A DNA stretch of 64,000 nucleotides from Solibaculum_A intestinale (GCF_040096205.1 NZ_JBBMFD010000004.1:1-64000), one strand, 5' to 3'. Counted from the stretch's first letter, positions 41,885-51,599 are shown. Translations and numbers: made by a program. The notes: generated from the letters alone by a model not told the origin.

Positions 41885-41924
41885 GACTCTGCCTTTGACC
41901 ATCCCAATCAAAAGGAGCAGAGTC
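41885..41924 (+). promoter_or_regulatory. Hairpin sequestering the MATE ribosome site
   Basis: GACTCTGC (41885-41892) pairs with GCAGAGTC (41917-41924), extended by CCTTT/AAAGG, so the AAGGAG of the MATE gene is in the stem. Translation would require its opening. The leader from 41640 has TGCTATACT, an extended -10, at its start. Confidence 0.6.
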
Positions 41925-41928
41925 AACT

Positions 41929-43377
41929 ATGAAATCAATCCATCGAAATCAAATCCATTCCAACGGGCAGCAGCCAAAGCGCCCGTTTGGTTTCTTCAAA
42001 AAGGAACGAAAAAAAACGGACAAGGATGTGTCTTGCGCCGTTTTGGACCTAACCAGCGGCAGCGTGCCAAAGCAGCTCATTCGCTTTACCATCCCGCTGC
42101 TGTTATCGAACCTGTTGCAGGGATTTTACAGCATGGTGGACATGGCGGTGGTGGGCCAGTTCGTGGGCAGCGCGGGGCTTGCCGCGGTGAGCAACGCCGC
42201 TCAGCTGAGCTTTGTTATCAATGCCGTGGGCATGGGAATCACCATGGGCGGAACAGTTCTGGTTGCGCGATGCAAGGGCGCCGGGGACGTACCGGGGCAA
42301 AAACGCGCCGTCGAAACCTTATTCGCCATGACGATGGCGGCCGCCCTTGTGATGACGGTCCTCAGCCTTCTCTTCTACCGGCAGGCCTTCTCCCTGCTGG
42401 GCGTTCCCCAGCCCGCTATGCAGGACGCCGACGCTTACATGGAAATTCTCTGCGCGGGAACGGTCTTCGTCTTCGGCTACAATATGGTGGTGGCGGTCCA
42501 GCGGGGGCTGGGAGACGCCAAACGCCCGCTTTACTTCGTCCTGCTGGCTTCCGTTCTCAACATCGTGCTGGACCTTCTGCTAGTGGGCGGGCTGCATCTG
42601 GGAACCCCGGGCGCGGCGGCGGCCACCATTGCCTCTCAGGCAGTATCCTTTCTGGCGGCTGCGGGTTACCTGCGCAGGCAGGAAGGGGATCTGTTTAATT
42701 TTCGCGTCAAGCGAATCCGCATCGGCAGACAGGAGGCTCTGACCATATTGCGCGTCGGGCTTCCCAGCGCCGCACAGACGGCGGTGGTCAATCTGTCCTA
42801 CCTGCTGGTTACCGGCATGTTAAACCAGTTTGATGTGACGGTCGCTGCGGCGGCAGGCGCGGGGCTGAAAATCAATACCTTCGCGGGCATGTTCAGCTGG
42901 GCGGTGGGGTCGGCGGTGACCACCATGGTCAGTCAAAATCTGGGAGCGAAAAAAACGGAGCGAGCGGAGAAGGCCTGTAAAAGCGGACTTCTCCTGGCGA
43001 TGGGAGCTACTGCTTTGGTAGCACTCCTGGTGAACCTAACGGCCCGTCCTCTGCTGGGCATATTCGATTCGGACCCGGCGGTGATCGAGGAAGGAGTGCG
43101 GTATCTTCGCATCTGCTGTTCCTTTAACGCGCTTTTTTATGGGGCCATGTACGTATTCGACTCCTTCGCCACCGGGGCGGGCAGCGCGGGGCTTGCCTTT
43201 GCCAACGCCTGTCTGGACGCCGTCGGCATGCGGCTTTTGCTTTGCTGGCTGCTGGGCTTCTGGCTGAGCCTAGGCGTGGAAGGCATCTATTGGGGGCAGG
43301 CGCTTTCCTCTGTCCTTCCCGCTGTGATGGGCGGGATCTACTTTCTGTGCGGGCGATGGAAACAAAAGGCGCTTTGA
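41929..43377 (+). CDS. MATE family efflux transporter
   Basis: 482 residues, twelve hydrophobic segments in two homologous halves, with PKQLIRFTIPLLLSNLLQGFYSMVDMAVVG typical of the start of the family (split here: IPLLLSNLLQGFYSMVD and VGQFVGSAGLAAVSN). A hydrophilic ~30-residue N-terminal extension (KSIHRNQIHSNGQQPK) is unusual. Na+ or H+ coupled export of drugs or metabolites. The structured leader suggests expression induced by a ribosome-targeting compound (inference). Confidence 0.93.
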   Translation: MKSIHRNQIHSNGQQPKRPFGFFKKERKKTDKDVSCAVLDLTSGSVPKQLIRFTIPLLLSNLLQGFYSMVDMAVVGQFVGSAGLAAVSNAAQLSFVINAVGMGITMGGTVLVARCKGAGDVPGQKRAVETLFAMTMAAALVMTVLSLLFYRQAFSLLGVPQPAMQDADAYMEILCAGTVFVFGYNMVVAVQRGLGDAKRPLYFVLLASVLNIVLDLLLVGGLHLGTPGAAAATIASQAVSFLAAAGYLRRQEGDLFNFRVKRIRIGRQEALTILRVGLPSAAQTAVVNLSYLLVTGMLNQFDVTVAAAAGAGLKINTFAGMFSWAVGSAVTTMVSQNLGAKKTERAEKACKSGLLLAMGATALVALLVNLTARPLLGIFDSDPAVIEEGVRYLRICCSFNALFYGAMYVFDSFATGAGSAGLAFANACLDAVGMRLLLCWLLGFWLSLGVEGIYWGQALSSVLPAVMGGIYFLCGRWKQKAL

Positions 43378-43485
43378 GCAGCTTTGGCTGAGGGCGTGTT
43401 TGTCTGGAACAGGGCCGAAACGCCCTTTTATAGGAAGGATTGGCCGTCTGTTCGCGCGGCAAAGGCTCAAAATAGAACAACCAGC

Positions 43486-43521
43486 AGGACCGCCGGCGTT
43501 TTCCATTACGCCGGCGGTCCT
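43486..43521. terminator. 14-bp hairpin after MATE
   Basis: AGGACCGCCGGCGT pairs with ACGCCGGCGGTCCT. Weak T-run; probable terminator of the exporter gene. Confidence 0.6.
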
Positions 43522-43647
43522 TCGTAAATGCCGTCTGTGTGAAACGGGCGATGCCTTTTTCCTGTTTTAGGGCGCAAACGTGCAGAACTGGCCGTTTGGC
43601 TTGCTTACGGCGGCGCGTTTGACCGGTTTGCTTGGGGCATACAAACG

Positions 43648-43675
43648 AAAAGGGCGGGATTTCTCCCGCCCTTTT
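43648..43675. terminator. Terminator of the GH43 gene
   Basis: AAAAGGGCGGGA/TCCCGCCCTTTT around four bases, 33 bases after the stop of the minus-strand GH43 gene. Confidence 0.82.
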
Positions 43676-43707
43676 GCCGCTTACTCCAATAAGCGTTGGA
43701 ATTTTGC

Positions 43708-46700
43708 TTAGCCGATCTTGGTGATCTCAATGGAGCCGATACGGCCGCTCATAGCCGATCCGCCATAAGCCTGGGCATAAGCCGCCGCTTCCTCAGCGTC
43801 GCCCCAGATGGTGATCGTCAGCTTGCCGTCGGTCACTTCCACGTTATAGGTGTTCGGGCCGCCGTAGTTATCCGAAGCAACGCCTTCGGGCGTAACTTGG
43901 GTATGTATGTCGTCCTTGTTGTCCTGGAAGTAGAAGTGGGTGGTGTTGATGGAATCCTTCGCGCCGGTGTACATAAAGACACGATAGGTGCCGTTGGGCA
44001 GGTCTACCATGAACTTATATTCCGCGCCGCCTTCCGCGTACACAAAGTCGCAGATCTTCGCGCCGCCCGCCGCGGTCTTATAGGAATTGATCTCGCGGTC
44101 AAAACCGTACGCCTGGAGAAGTTCCAGCTTCTTGTTGTAGACGGTCTTCTCGGTCATCTGGGTGAAGCCGCCCTGAACCGGAGAAGTTTCGGTGCCGAAG
44201 TCGATCTTCCAGGAGGTCTGCCAGGCCGAGTTCGGGTCGACCAGGGACTTGGCCTCGGAAGCGGTCAGCGCGGTGCCGTAGATGGTCAGATCGTCCACAT
44301 AGACGGTGCCCTTGCCTGCGCCTACGCGGACGTCCAGGTTGGAGAGAAATTCAAAGACAAAGGACATGTCTTCCGGCAAAGAGTAGACCTGCTCGCCGTC
44401 CACGTAAACGGCAATGCCGTCTTTACTGGTGGTGAACATGAAATAGGACCACTGATTGGAGGGAATAAACTCGGAAGGAATCGTGAGGAACGGCTCTCCT
44501 TCAATGTTTGCCTCAAAGAGGGAGGTGGAACCGGTGGTCTTGACCCACATGCCGATGCTGAAGCCCTCGGTGATGCCCTGGAAGGTATCGGACGGCAGCT
44601 TCAGGTAGTTTTCTTTGGAATCGTTTTCGTTGGTGACAGACAGAACCATGCTCTTATCGGCGTCGTTATAAGCAGACGCGGAACCGACCATGGTGCCGAT
44701 GCCCACAAGACTGCCGGAGTTCTTGGTATAGAAGCCGTCGTTGGTACCGAAGTTATAGTTGTAAAGCGGGGTACCGCTGTAAGCTTCCGTATCCTCGGCA
44801 GCCTTATTGACCCGGACATTGAATTCCTTGATGGTCAAAGCGCCGTTTCTCATGACAACTGCAGTCAGAGTCGCGGTCTTGTTTTCGTCGGCACGGGTGA
44901 TTTCACCGCAGGCCTTGATGACGGATGCGTCGCTGGTGGCCCAGAACACGGTGGTACCGAAATCGCCGGTGCTGCGCAGCGGCAGATCCACAGAAGTGGA
45001 GGAGGGCACGCTCAGCTTAGCCGCCGCGGCGTTAACCGCTTCAAAATCGCTGTCGCTGGTGGACAGGCGGGAACCCCAGATGGCGGTGTTGTTGCTGCCG
45101 TAAGCAGAGAAGGTCATAACCTGGCGCTTAAGGCCGGATTCATCCTGCTGCTTATAGAAAACGCCTTTATAGGTCACACCGTTGATGACCGCGTTCATAT
45201 AATAGGTGCCCTCGGTCATGCTCCAGGTGCCTTCGATGTCGCCGGTGATGGTGCCGTCGGCATTGAGCGTGACAAGCAGGGTATCCTGCATGTAGGAGCT
45301 GGTGAGAGTGCCGTGGTCGACGAACTCGTAGTCGCCCACGATTTCGTCGAGCGCATAGCCGGTTTCAGAAATCTGATCGCCGGCATTCTCATAGACAGCC
45401 ATGACCGGCCATCCCTCTTCGTTGCGGAACATCTGATGGATGCGGTTCTGATGGTTACCGCCGGTTTCAAACCGCTGGTGATAGATGTTGTAAAGCTGGC
45501 CGTCCACCACGATCATGGAATCGTGGCCGCCGTGCTTGTAGCCTTTGCTAAGGTTGGAGAAGTCATAGTTGCCCATGATCTTGACGCCGTATTCGTCCAG
45601 ATTGGTCACATCCTCGCCGACCGCACCGTTCTTACCGGTGATGTCCACATAAGGGCCGGTGACGTCCTTGGAACGGAAAAGGCGCTGGTTGTAACCTTCG
45701 GTGATCTGGCCGTAGGTCACGTCAAGGTAGTAGTAATCGGAAACCGGGTCGTACACAATGTACGGACCTTCGCCGCCCAGAGAGTAGCCGCTCTGGATGC
45801 GGATACCAAAGTAACGGTCGATCTGCAGACCGGCCTCGGTGGTGCCGTCCTTGCCCGGGTATTTGGGCATGCCGGTGGCCGCGTCAAGCTCCAGCAGCCA
45901 GATGCCGCCCGCGTGAGAACCGTATACCATCCACATCTTGCCGTCCTTGTCAGTAAAGACAGCGGGGTCGATGCACTGGGGATATTCGGCCACGTTGTAG
46001 GTGCCGTCCGCCAGAACCCAGTCGTTGTTGAAGCCTTCCAGGGTGCCGGCTGCGATCAGCTCATCCAGATGGGTGTTGGTGTAGATGGTGTCCACCGTGA
46101 CACCGGGCTCGTCCGGGCCGCCGCAGGTGGTGAAGCCGGAGTAGACCACGTTGGCGCCGAAGGTATACGGGCCGGTGATGGACTGGGAAGTAGCAAAGCC
46201 AATAACGCCACGCTTATAGTTGGAAGACGCCGGATAGTAGATCATGTAAGCGCCCTTGGTGCCGTCCTTATTGACGAAATCCTTATTATAGATGACGCAA
46301 GGCGCCCAAATGGCGGTGCCGTTGCCGGCGTTGGTGGAACCATCCTTATAGCCTGCGAAGGACAGGTCCAGATTGGAAGCGATATCGGAGCCGTAGAGAC
46401 TCGTGCGCACGCCAGTCCAGTTAATCAGGTCAGAGGACTTGGCCACGCCCTGATTGGAACCGAAGATGTAGTACTCGCCCGTGTCCTTATCCTTGACGAT
46501 GGACGGGTCATGCACGGAAGAACGGCTCTTGGAATCGGCCGGGTCAAACTCTTCCGGCTGGTAGGCACCCACACTGACGGTGAAGGTTTCCCCGGAGTCG
46601 ATCCATCTCTTGGAGTCGTCCGCATACTTCACCGTAAAATTACGGATGCCGCGGCTGCCCACGCTGGTCATCAAAACCCAGCTGCGGGTGCCGTCGTCGT

Positions 46701-47241
46701 TCTCCGAGTAAAGGCGGGTGCTGACCATACCGTTGCCGTACTCGTTAAAGAGCGCGACCTGGGTGGTGCCTTTGCCGGTTACCACAGTCACCGGGAACAG
46801 CTCGTTGACCGCCGCGGAAGTGGGGCCGTTGGCGCTGATAAAGGTCGGCTCCTCATAGTCCGGGACGTCCGGCTCATACTTCTGCACGATCTTGAAGGAA
46901 ACGGTAACGCCGGTATCCACGCCGTCCGCCATAACCTTCAGGGTGCGCTCACCCATAGTGGCTACGTTGAGAGTGATGGTCCAGGTGTTGGTGCCGTCTC
47001 CATTGGGGGTAGAGACACGGTCGGATACCAGACCCGCGCCGGATTCATTGGCTAAGTACACCTTTGCCGCCGACGCAGGGGCCTTGACGGTTACGACGAT
47101 CGGATCCGCGATTCCATAAACCTCTCGGTCGGCGCTGGCGGTATAGGAATCCGCCGCGAAAGCCATGACCGATCCGAAGCTCATCATGCTCACGATCATC
47201 ATAACAGCCAGAACCACAGACAACAGCTTTTTGAGTTTCAT
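43708..47241 (-). CDS. Secreted multidomain GH43 enzyme (arabinanase-like)
   Basis: 1177 residues. Signal peptide (LSVVLAVMMIVSMMSFG, cut near AFA-AD), two Ig-like domains (~35-220), GH43 five-bladed propeller (~235-625) with general base Asp in SVHDPSIV (about 244) and acid Glu in LGGEGPYIV (about 488), a small C-terminal lipocalin-like domain (GDYEFVDHGTLT, 633-730), an Ig-like repeat, a LamG domain (about 828-1000) and a last carbohydrate-binding-like domain (WKIDFGTETS to the end). It should cut arabinan or a related plant glycan outside the cell. No anchor is seen. AAGGGGATC precedes ATG 47241. Confidence 0.9.
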   Translation of the reverse strand: MKLKKLLSVVLAVMMIVSMMSFGSVMAFAADSYTASADREVYGIADPIVVTVKAPASAAKVYLANESGAGLVSDRVSTPNGDGTNTWTITLNVATMGERTLKVMADGVDTGVTVSFKIVQKYEPDVPDYEEPTFISANGPTSAAVNELFPVTVVTGKGTTQVALFNEYGNGMVSTRLYSENDDGTRSWVLMTSVGSRGIRNFTVKYADDSKRWIDSGETFTVSVGAYQPEEFDPADSKSRSSVHDPSIVKDKDTGEYYIFGSNQGVAKSSDLINWTGVRTSLYGSDIASNLDLSFAGYKDGSTNAGNGTAIWAPCVIYNKDFVNKDGTKGAYMIYYPASSNYKRGVIGFATSQSITGPYTFGANVVYSGFTTCGGPDEPGVTVDTIYTNTHLDELIAAGTLEGFNNDWVLADGTYNVAEYPQCIDPAVFTDKDGKMWMVYGSHAGGIWLLELDAATGMPKYPGKDGTTEAGLQIDRYFGIRIQSGYSLGGEGPYIVYDPVSDYYYLDVTYGQITEGYNQRLFRSKDVTGPYVDITGKNGAVGEDVTNLDEYGVKIMGNYDFSNLSKGYKHGGHDSMIVVDGQLYNIYHQRFETGGNHQNRIHQMFRNEEGWPVMAVYENAGDQISETGYALDEIVGDYEFVDHGTLTSSYMQDTLLVTLNADGTITGDIEGTWSMTEGTYYMNAVINGVTYKGVFYKQQDESGLKRQVMTFSAYGSNNTAIWGSRLSTSDSDFEAVNAAAAKLSVPSSTSVDLPLRSTGDFGTTVFWATSDASVIKACGEITRADENKTATLTAVVMRNGALTIKEFNVRVNKAAEDTEAYSGTPLYNYNFGTNDGFYTKNSGSLVGIGTMVGSASAYNDADKSMVLSVTNENDSKENYLKLPSDTFQGITEGFSIGMWVKTTGSTSLFEANIEGEPFLTIPSEFIPSNQWSYFMFTTSKDGIAVYVDGEQVYSLPEDMSFVFEFLSNLDVRVGAGKGTVYVDDLTIYGTALTASEAKSLVDPNSAWQTSWKIDFGTETSPVQGGFTQMTEKTVYNKKLELLQAYGFDREINSYKTAAGGAKICDFVYAEGGAEYKFMVDLPNGTYRVFMYTGAKDSINTTHFYFQDNKDDIHTQVTPEGVASDNYGGPNTYNVEVTDGKLTITIWGDAEEAAAYAQAYGGSAMSGRIGSIEITKIG

Positions 47242-48026
47242 GTTTGATCCCCTTTCACTTTCTTTTCTCATTGCAGCCGTTTCTCGCTCTAAAAAGCAAC
47301 ATTTCTACATGTAGCAGCCGCAATACGCAAATGGTAGCCCCATCGGATGCGCCCGAAAAAATTTGCACAAATTCATCCTTTCTATCAACGGAATTTGATG
47401 AGGTTTCCCATGTGTTTTTAGTGTACTACATCTTCAATTGAGAATAAAGCTAAATTTTTAGAAGAAAAAAACGGTTTTTTAAACGTTTTTTTGTTGGAAC
47501 AGGCATTTCTCAGAGCGGAGCACGTTTTCTCCCGGTTCTGGGATAAATCCGTCCATATGCCGCGCATAATTTCATATTTATGCAACATTTATTACATACA
47601 TTTTCCGTACAAGATTTCTTGTGTTTTTTCCCGGAATGCAATTTTTTTCCGGATATCCAGGTTTCACTGCATTTTTATTTCTTGCATTTTCCACTTATAG
47701 AAAATATACGATAAAAATGACGTTGCTTTTTCCCAGTTTCATGTAATTGTGCGGACGACTGCGCGCAGAAGGCGTATGGAGTTCTCCGACACACCGCCTT
47801 GCGCGTACATAAGAAGGAACAGCGGCAAAAGAGTATCTCTTTATGGAAAACAAAAGCGACAAAAGTAGACTCTGGAACTTTCTAGCAAGTATGGCTTTTT
47901 GACGGCAGCCGTAGTATGATAAAAGAAAGCCGCCGGGAAAACAAGCGGCATTTGGAAGGTGATGACGTGAAACGCTGCATAGTCGAGTCTGGAATAGTGG
48001 ATAACAAATAAAACAGGAGGATTCCC
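47242..48026. other. AT-rich intergenic region without gene
   Basis: About 780 bases between the divergent GH43 and acetyltransferase genes. I see no coding frame with a ribosome site, no strong terminator and no convincing paired promoter boxes. It should hold both promoters; CTACATGTAG (near 47305) is a short palindrome upstream of GH43. Confidence 0.5.
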
Positions 48027-48656
48027 ATGACTATTCCAGAAAATAGATATCCGCGCGCCAACGACCGGGATACGGTCTATTTAAACCGGGTGGTTACCAA
48101 CCCCAACATCCAGGTGGGGGACTATACCTTTTATCACGATTTTGTCCGCGACCCTGCCCAGTTTGAAACAAATAATGTACTCTATCATTATCCAGTCAAC
48201 AAGGACCGGCTGCTCATCGGAAAGTTTTGTTCCATCGCCTGCGGCGCCAGGTTTCTCTTTACCAGCGCGAACCATGCCCAAACATCCCTGTCCACCTATC
48301 CCTTTCCCATCTTCTTTGAAGAATGGGGCCTGGAGAAGGAACAGGTCACGTCCGCATGGGACAACAAGGGCGATATCGTCATTGGCAACGACGTTTGGAT
48401 TGGATATGAGGCGGTCATCCTGTCCGGGGTGCACATCGGCGACGGCGCTGTTATCGGTGCCCGGGCAGTCGTAACCAAGGACGTGGCGCCTTACACGGTG
48501 GTAGGCGGAGTTCCGGCCAAAAAGATCAAGCTGCGCTTTGACGAGGAAACGGTCCGGCGGCTGCTTACCCTTCGGTGGTGGGATTGGCCGGCGGAAAAAA
48601 TCCAAAAAAACCTTTCCGCGATCACTCAGGGAAACCTGGCGCTTCTCAACGATTAA
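48027..48656 (+). CDS. Hexapeptide-repeat acetyltransferase (Vat/CatB type)
   Basis: 209 residues. Left-handed beta helix with IGKFCSIACGARF, catalytic His in TSANHAQTS, GDIVIGNDVWIGYEAVILSG and PYTVVGGVPAKKIKLRF. Closely resembles xenobiotic acetyltransferases that inactivate streptogramin A or chloramphenicol. Chromosomal members are common and need not confer resistance. ACAGGAGGATTCCC precedes the ATG. Confidence 0.9.
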   Translation: MTIPENRYPRANDRDTVYLNRVVTNPNIQVGDYTFYHDFVRDPAQFETNNVLYHYPVNKDRLLIGKFCSIACGARFLFTSANHAQTSLSTYPFPIFFEEWGLEKEQVTSAWDNKGDIVIGNDVWIGYEAVILSGVHIGDGAVIGARAVVTKDVAPYTVVGGVPAKKIKLRFDEETVRRLLTLRWWDWPAEKIQKNLSAITQGNLALLND

Positions 48657-48683
48657 TCCTGTGCAAAATCTATTTGCCTGCAC

Positions 48684-48718
48684 AAAAAGGAGCAAAGCGA
48701 AACGCTTTGCTCCTTTTT
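48684..48718. terminator. Terminator between acetyltransferase and nrdJ
   Basis: AAAAAGGAGCAAAGCG pairs perfectly with its complement around AAA, with T and A flanks. It serves both convergent genes. Confidence 0.88.
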
Positions 48719-48737
48719 CCTTTTTCTCTGCCTTTTT

Positions 48738-50951
48738 TCAGGAACAGCCGCTCCAGCCGCAGGATTTGCAGATGGAACAGCCTCCTTCAAACACCAGCTC
48801 TTCCCCGCACTGAGGGCAGGGATTCTCCGCGTCCGTTTCAGGCTCCTTCTTTTCTTCCGTCAGGCCCAGCTCCTCCTGAAGCTCCTTCCACATATCAAGC
48901 AGGGCGTTGCCCACCGCGATGGGGCAGCATGCCCCTTTGGAGGTATCATGCTTGGTGGCGGTACGCACCGCGTAGGAAGGACAGGAGCCGCAGCTGTAAA
49001 GCTGGTCGACGATGGTATGAATGTCGCACCCGCTGCGGGCGGATAGGGAGATCATCCGAGAAAGGCCGATCATAAAGTTGTTGCAGCCGCCGGTGGAACC
49101 TTTGTTGAGATAGGTTTCCAGCAGCGCGCCGGTCTGCGGGTCAAAGAAAGCCGTACAGTGCAGGCTGCCGCAGCCGGTCATCAGCTTGCGCTTTTTGCCC
49201 ACTACGTTGTTACTGACCTGGACGATCTCGCCCCGGCGCAGGCCGGAGGGCTCCCGGTCGGCTTTTTTCTCGTCCACCGTCAAAATTCCGGTGCGGCGGC
49301 AACCGTCCCGGAAGATGGTGACGCCCTTGAGCCCTTTTTCCCAGGCGAGCTGGTAAAGGGCCTGAGTTTCTTCCTCGGTAAAGGAATTGGGCACGTTGAC
49401 CGTAGAGCTGATGGAGGCATCAATGTGACGCTGCCACACCGCCTGCATAGCGATACGATCCCGGTAGTCAATGGTCTGGGCGGTAACGAACCATGCGGGC
49501 AGCTCCTCGTCATCCACTATTCCATGGGCGGTGCGGTACTGCTGCACAATGGGGGTATATACCTTATAATAAACGTCCTTGCCGTGCAGAGACTCGGTCT
49601 TTCGCTCATAATAATTGGCAAAGACCGGTTCAATTCCCCCGGAAATACCCAGCATGGTGGATAAGGTGCCGGTGGGAGCGATGGTCAGAAGCTGAGAATT
49701 GCGCAGGCCGTACTGGGAGACAAGCTGTGCCGTTTCCTCGTCGGCGTTTTCCTGAAAGTAAGGAGTTTGCATAATTTCCGCCACGTTGCATTTGGGGTAC
49801 GCCCCTTCTTCTTTGGCAAGAAGGGCGGAGGCGGCCATGGCTGCGTTGCTCATAAGACGGCCGATCCGGTCGCACAGCTCCACCGATTCAGGCGAACCGT
49901 AAGGAAGCTCCAGGTCAATCAGCATATCCGCGATACCCATGACCCCAAGGCCGATCTGACGCCAATTGCGGACACTGTCCTTCTGTTCCTCAAGCGGATG
50001 CAGCGGCAGTCCCTCGTCGAGCACATCGTTGAGCGCCTTGACCGAAACCGCCACCGCCTGGCAGAAGGCTTCCTCGTCGAACTGCTTGTCTTTGACAAAG
50101 GCGGCCAAGTTCAGGCTGCCAAGCAGACAGCTGCCGCCGGCCGGAAGAGGTTCCTCGGCGCAGGGATTTGTGCCGGCAAAGACGAATTCCTTGGTATTGC
50201 TCAGCAGGTTCCATCTGCAAATGCGGTCCCAGAACAGAGCACCAGGTTCTGCAAAGTCCCAGTTCATCCGGGCAATTTCGTTGAAAACTTTCCGGGCACG
50301 CACGGTTTTCGTGATGGTTTCGCCGGTGGCCTTACGGGTAAAATGCAGGGTGAAATCCGCGTCTTCCTTCACCGCCTGCATAAAGGCGTCGGAAATGCGC
50401 ACGGAAATGTTGGCTTTGGTCACCCGGGTTAAGTCGGACTTGACATGGATGAATTCCTCCAAATCTGGATGGGCGCAGTCAATGGAAATCATCAGCGCAC
50501 CCCGCCGGCCGTTTTGCCCGATCAGGCCGGTGACCATGGAGTAAAGGTCCATAAAGGAGACCGAGCCGGAGGTAGCTTTCGCGGTATTGTTGACCATAGC
50601 GCCCCGGGGGGCCAGGCCGGAAATATCAATGCCGCAGCCGCCGCCGAAACTGAAGGTGCGGGCAAGCTTTTTGGCGCAGTCAAAGATGGATTCTAGACTG
50701 TCCTCGGGCGGGGTGAGCACATAGCAGTTGCTGTAGGTCACCTTGACGCCGTCCTTATATAAACCGCGGTTGGAGAGGATACGCCCTCCAAACAGGAACT
50801 TCTTCTGCGCGATGAGGCCGCGCACCTCCCCGTCCCCGCCGCTGACCCGGTCAAGCCATTCTTCAAAGCTTTCCTGCCGGTAGCAGTACTTGCTCTGCCA
50901 GATATCGATTCCCAATTGATTGTGTTCTCCCAGCCATTCCTGGACCGTCAT
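48738..50951 (-). CDS. nrdJ: Ribonucleotide reductase class II (adenosylcobalamin-dependent)
   Basis: 737 residues. NCYVLTPPEDSLESIFD, GGGCGIDISGLAPRG, the active-site stretch TNPCAEEPLPAGGSC, and LTIAPTGTLSTM place it with the B12-dependent class. The C-terminal part has TGCGSLHCTAFFD and a zinc-like Cys end (NPCPQCGEEL, CSICKSCGW). Makes dNTPs with or without oxygen. No cobalamin riboswitch was recognised in the ~100 bases upstream. ATG 50951 has GGAAGGAACC upstream; 50975 is an alternative. Confidence 0.94.
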   Translation of the reverse strand: MTVQEWLGEHNQLGIDIWQSKYCYRQESFEEWLDRVSGGDGEVRGLIAQKKFLFGGRILSNRGLYKDGVKVTYSNCYVLTPPEDSLESIFDCAKKLARTFSFGGGCGIDISGLAPRGAMVNNTAKATSGSVSFMDLYSMVTGLIGQNGRRGALMISIDCAHPDLEEFIHVKSDLTRVTKANISVRISDAFMQAVKEDADFTLHFTRKATGETITKTVRARKVFNEIARMNWDFAEPGALFWDRICRWNLLSNTKEFVFAGTNPCAEEPLPAGGSCLLGSLNLAAFVKDKQFDEEAFCQAVAVSVKALNDVLDEGLPLHPLEEQKDSVRNWRQIGLGVMGIADMLIDLELPYGSPESVELCDRIGRLMSNAAMAASALLAKEEGAYPKCNVAEIMQTPYFQENADEETAQLVSQYGLRNSQLLTIAPTGTLSTMLGISGGIEPVFANYYERKTESLHGKDVYYKVYTPIVQQYRTAHGIVDDEELPAWFVTAQTIDYRDRIAMQAVWQRHIDASISSTVNVPNSFTEEETQALYQLAWEKGLKGVTIFRDGCRRTGILTVDEKKADREPSGLRRGEIVQVSNNVVGKKRKLMTGCGSLHCTAFFDPQTGALLETYLNKGSTGGCNNFMIGLSRMISLSARSGCDIHTIVDQLYSCGSCPSYAVRTATKHDTSKGACCPIAVGNALLDMWKELQEELGLTEEKKEPETDAENPCPQCGEELVFEGGCSICKSCGWSGCS

Positions 50952-51110
50952 ACTGGTTCCTTCCCTTCCATTCATAAAATACGTCCATAGTCCCTGTCTG
51001 TTTTTACGGTCTCTGTTTTCTGCATACGACGGTTTCGTCGCCTTGCTTCCTAGTATACCACTTCCCTGGCCCAGCGCAAAGACCCGGAATATTTTTACGT
51101 TTGCCGTGAA

Positions 51111-51143
51111 AAAATCCCCGGCACGCGATGCGTACCGGGGATC
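51111..51143 (-). terminator. Terminator of the tRNA operon
   Basis: ATCCCCGG (51115-51122) pairs with CCGGGGAT (51136-51143), with an inner CACGC/GCGTA stem, and five to six T follow on the minus strand. Confidence 0.85.
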
Positions 51144-51147
51144 TCAC

Positions 51148-51222
51148 TGGAGGCGCCACCCAGACTTGAACTGGGGAATCAGGGTTTTGCAGACCCGTGC
51201 CTTACCACTTGGCTATGGCGCC
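51148..51222 (-). tRNA. tRNA-Cys (GCA)
   Basis: Acceptor GGCGCCA/TGGCGCC, anticodon loop CTGCAAA, T arm with TTCAAGT, and encoded CCA. Last of five tRNAs. Confidence 0.96.
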
Positions 51223-51228
51223 GTATAG

Positions 51229-51275
51229 GAATGGACGCTTCTCATCCACATCTTGAATTCCAGAAGCGTCCATTC
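51229..51275. other. 14-bp hairpin between tRNA-Gly and tRNA-Cys
   Basis: GAATGGACGCTTCT pairs with AGAAGCGTCCATTC around a 19-base loop. Possible processing signal in the tRNA transcript. Confidence 0.6.
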
Positions 51276-51278
51276 ATT

Positions 51279-51354
51279 TGGAGCGGACTACGAGGCTCGA
51301 ACTCGCTACCTCCACCTTGGCAAGGTGGCGCTCTACCAGATGAGCTAAGTCCGC
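51279..51354 (-). tRNA. tRNA-Gly (GCC)
   Basis: Acceptor GCGGACT/AGTCCGC, anticodon loop TTGCCAA, encoded CCA. Confidence 0.96.
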
Positions 51355-51358
51355 AAAC

Positions 51359-51434
51359 TGGTGCCTCCGGGCGGAATCGAACCACCGACACGGGGATTTT
51401 CAGTCCCCTGCTCTACCGACTGAGCTACAGAGGC
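51359..51434 (-). tRNA. tRNA-Phe (GAA)
   Basis: Acceptor GCCTCTG/CGGAGGC, anticodon loop CTGAAAA, GTTCGATTC T loop, encoded CCA. Confidence 0.96.
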
Positions 51435-51439
51435 AAATA

Positions 51440-51516
51440 TGGCGACCCGGAACGGGCTCGAACCGTCGACCTCTAGCGTGACAGGCTAGCGTTCTAACCA
51501 GCTGAACTACCGGGCC
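51440..51516 (-). tRNA. tRNA-Asp (GTC)
   Basis: Acceptor GGCCCGG/CCGGGTC, anticodon loop CTGTCAC, GTTCGAGCC T loop, encoded CCA. Confidence 0.96.
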
Positions 51517-51523
51517 ATTTGTT

Positions 51524-51599
51524 TGGTGGGAACAACAGGGCTCGAACCTGTGACCCCTTGCTTGTAAGGCAAGTGCTCTCCCAGCTGAGCTATGCTCCC
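51524..51599 (-). tRNA. tRNA-Val (TAC)
   Basis: Acceptor GGGAGCA/TGTTCCC with one G-T pair, anticodon loop CTTACAA, encoded CCA. First tRNA of the operon. Confidence 0.96.

Noticed and set aside
43696..47055. 1119-codon open frame on the plus strand opposite the GH43 gene
   Set aside because: Exactly antisense to a clear GH43 gene with signal peptide, catalytic residues and terminator. It has no ribosome site, and the protein shows no domain. It arises from codon use of the real gene.
50976..51110. Possible cobalamin riboswitch before nrdJ
   Set aside because: The gap is short and none of the conserved B12-box sequence was recognised.
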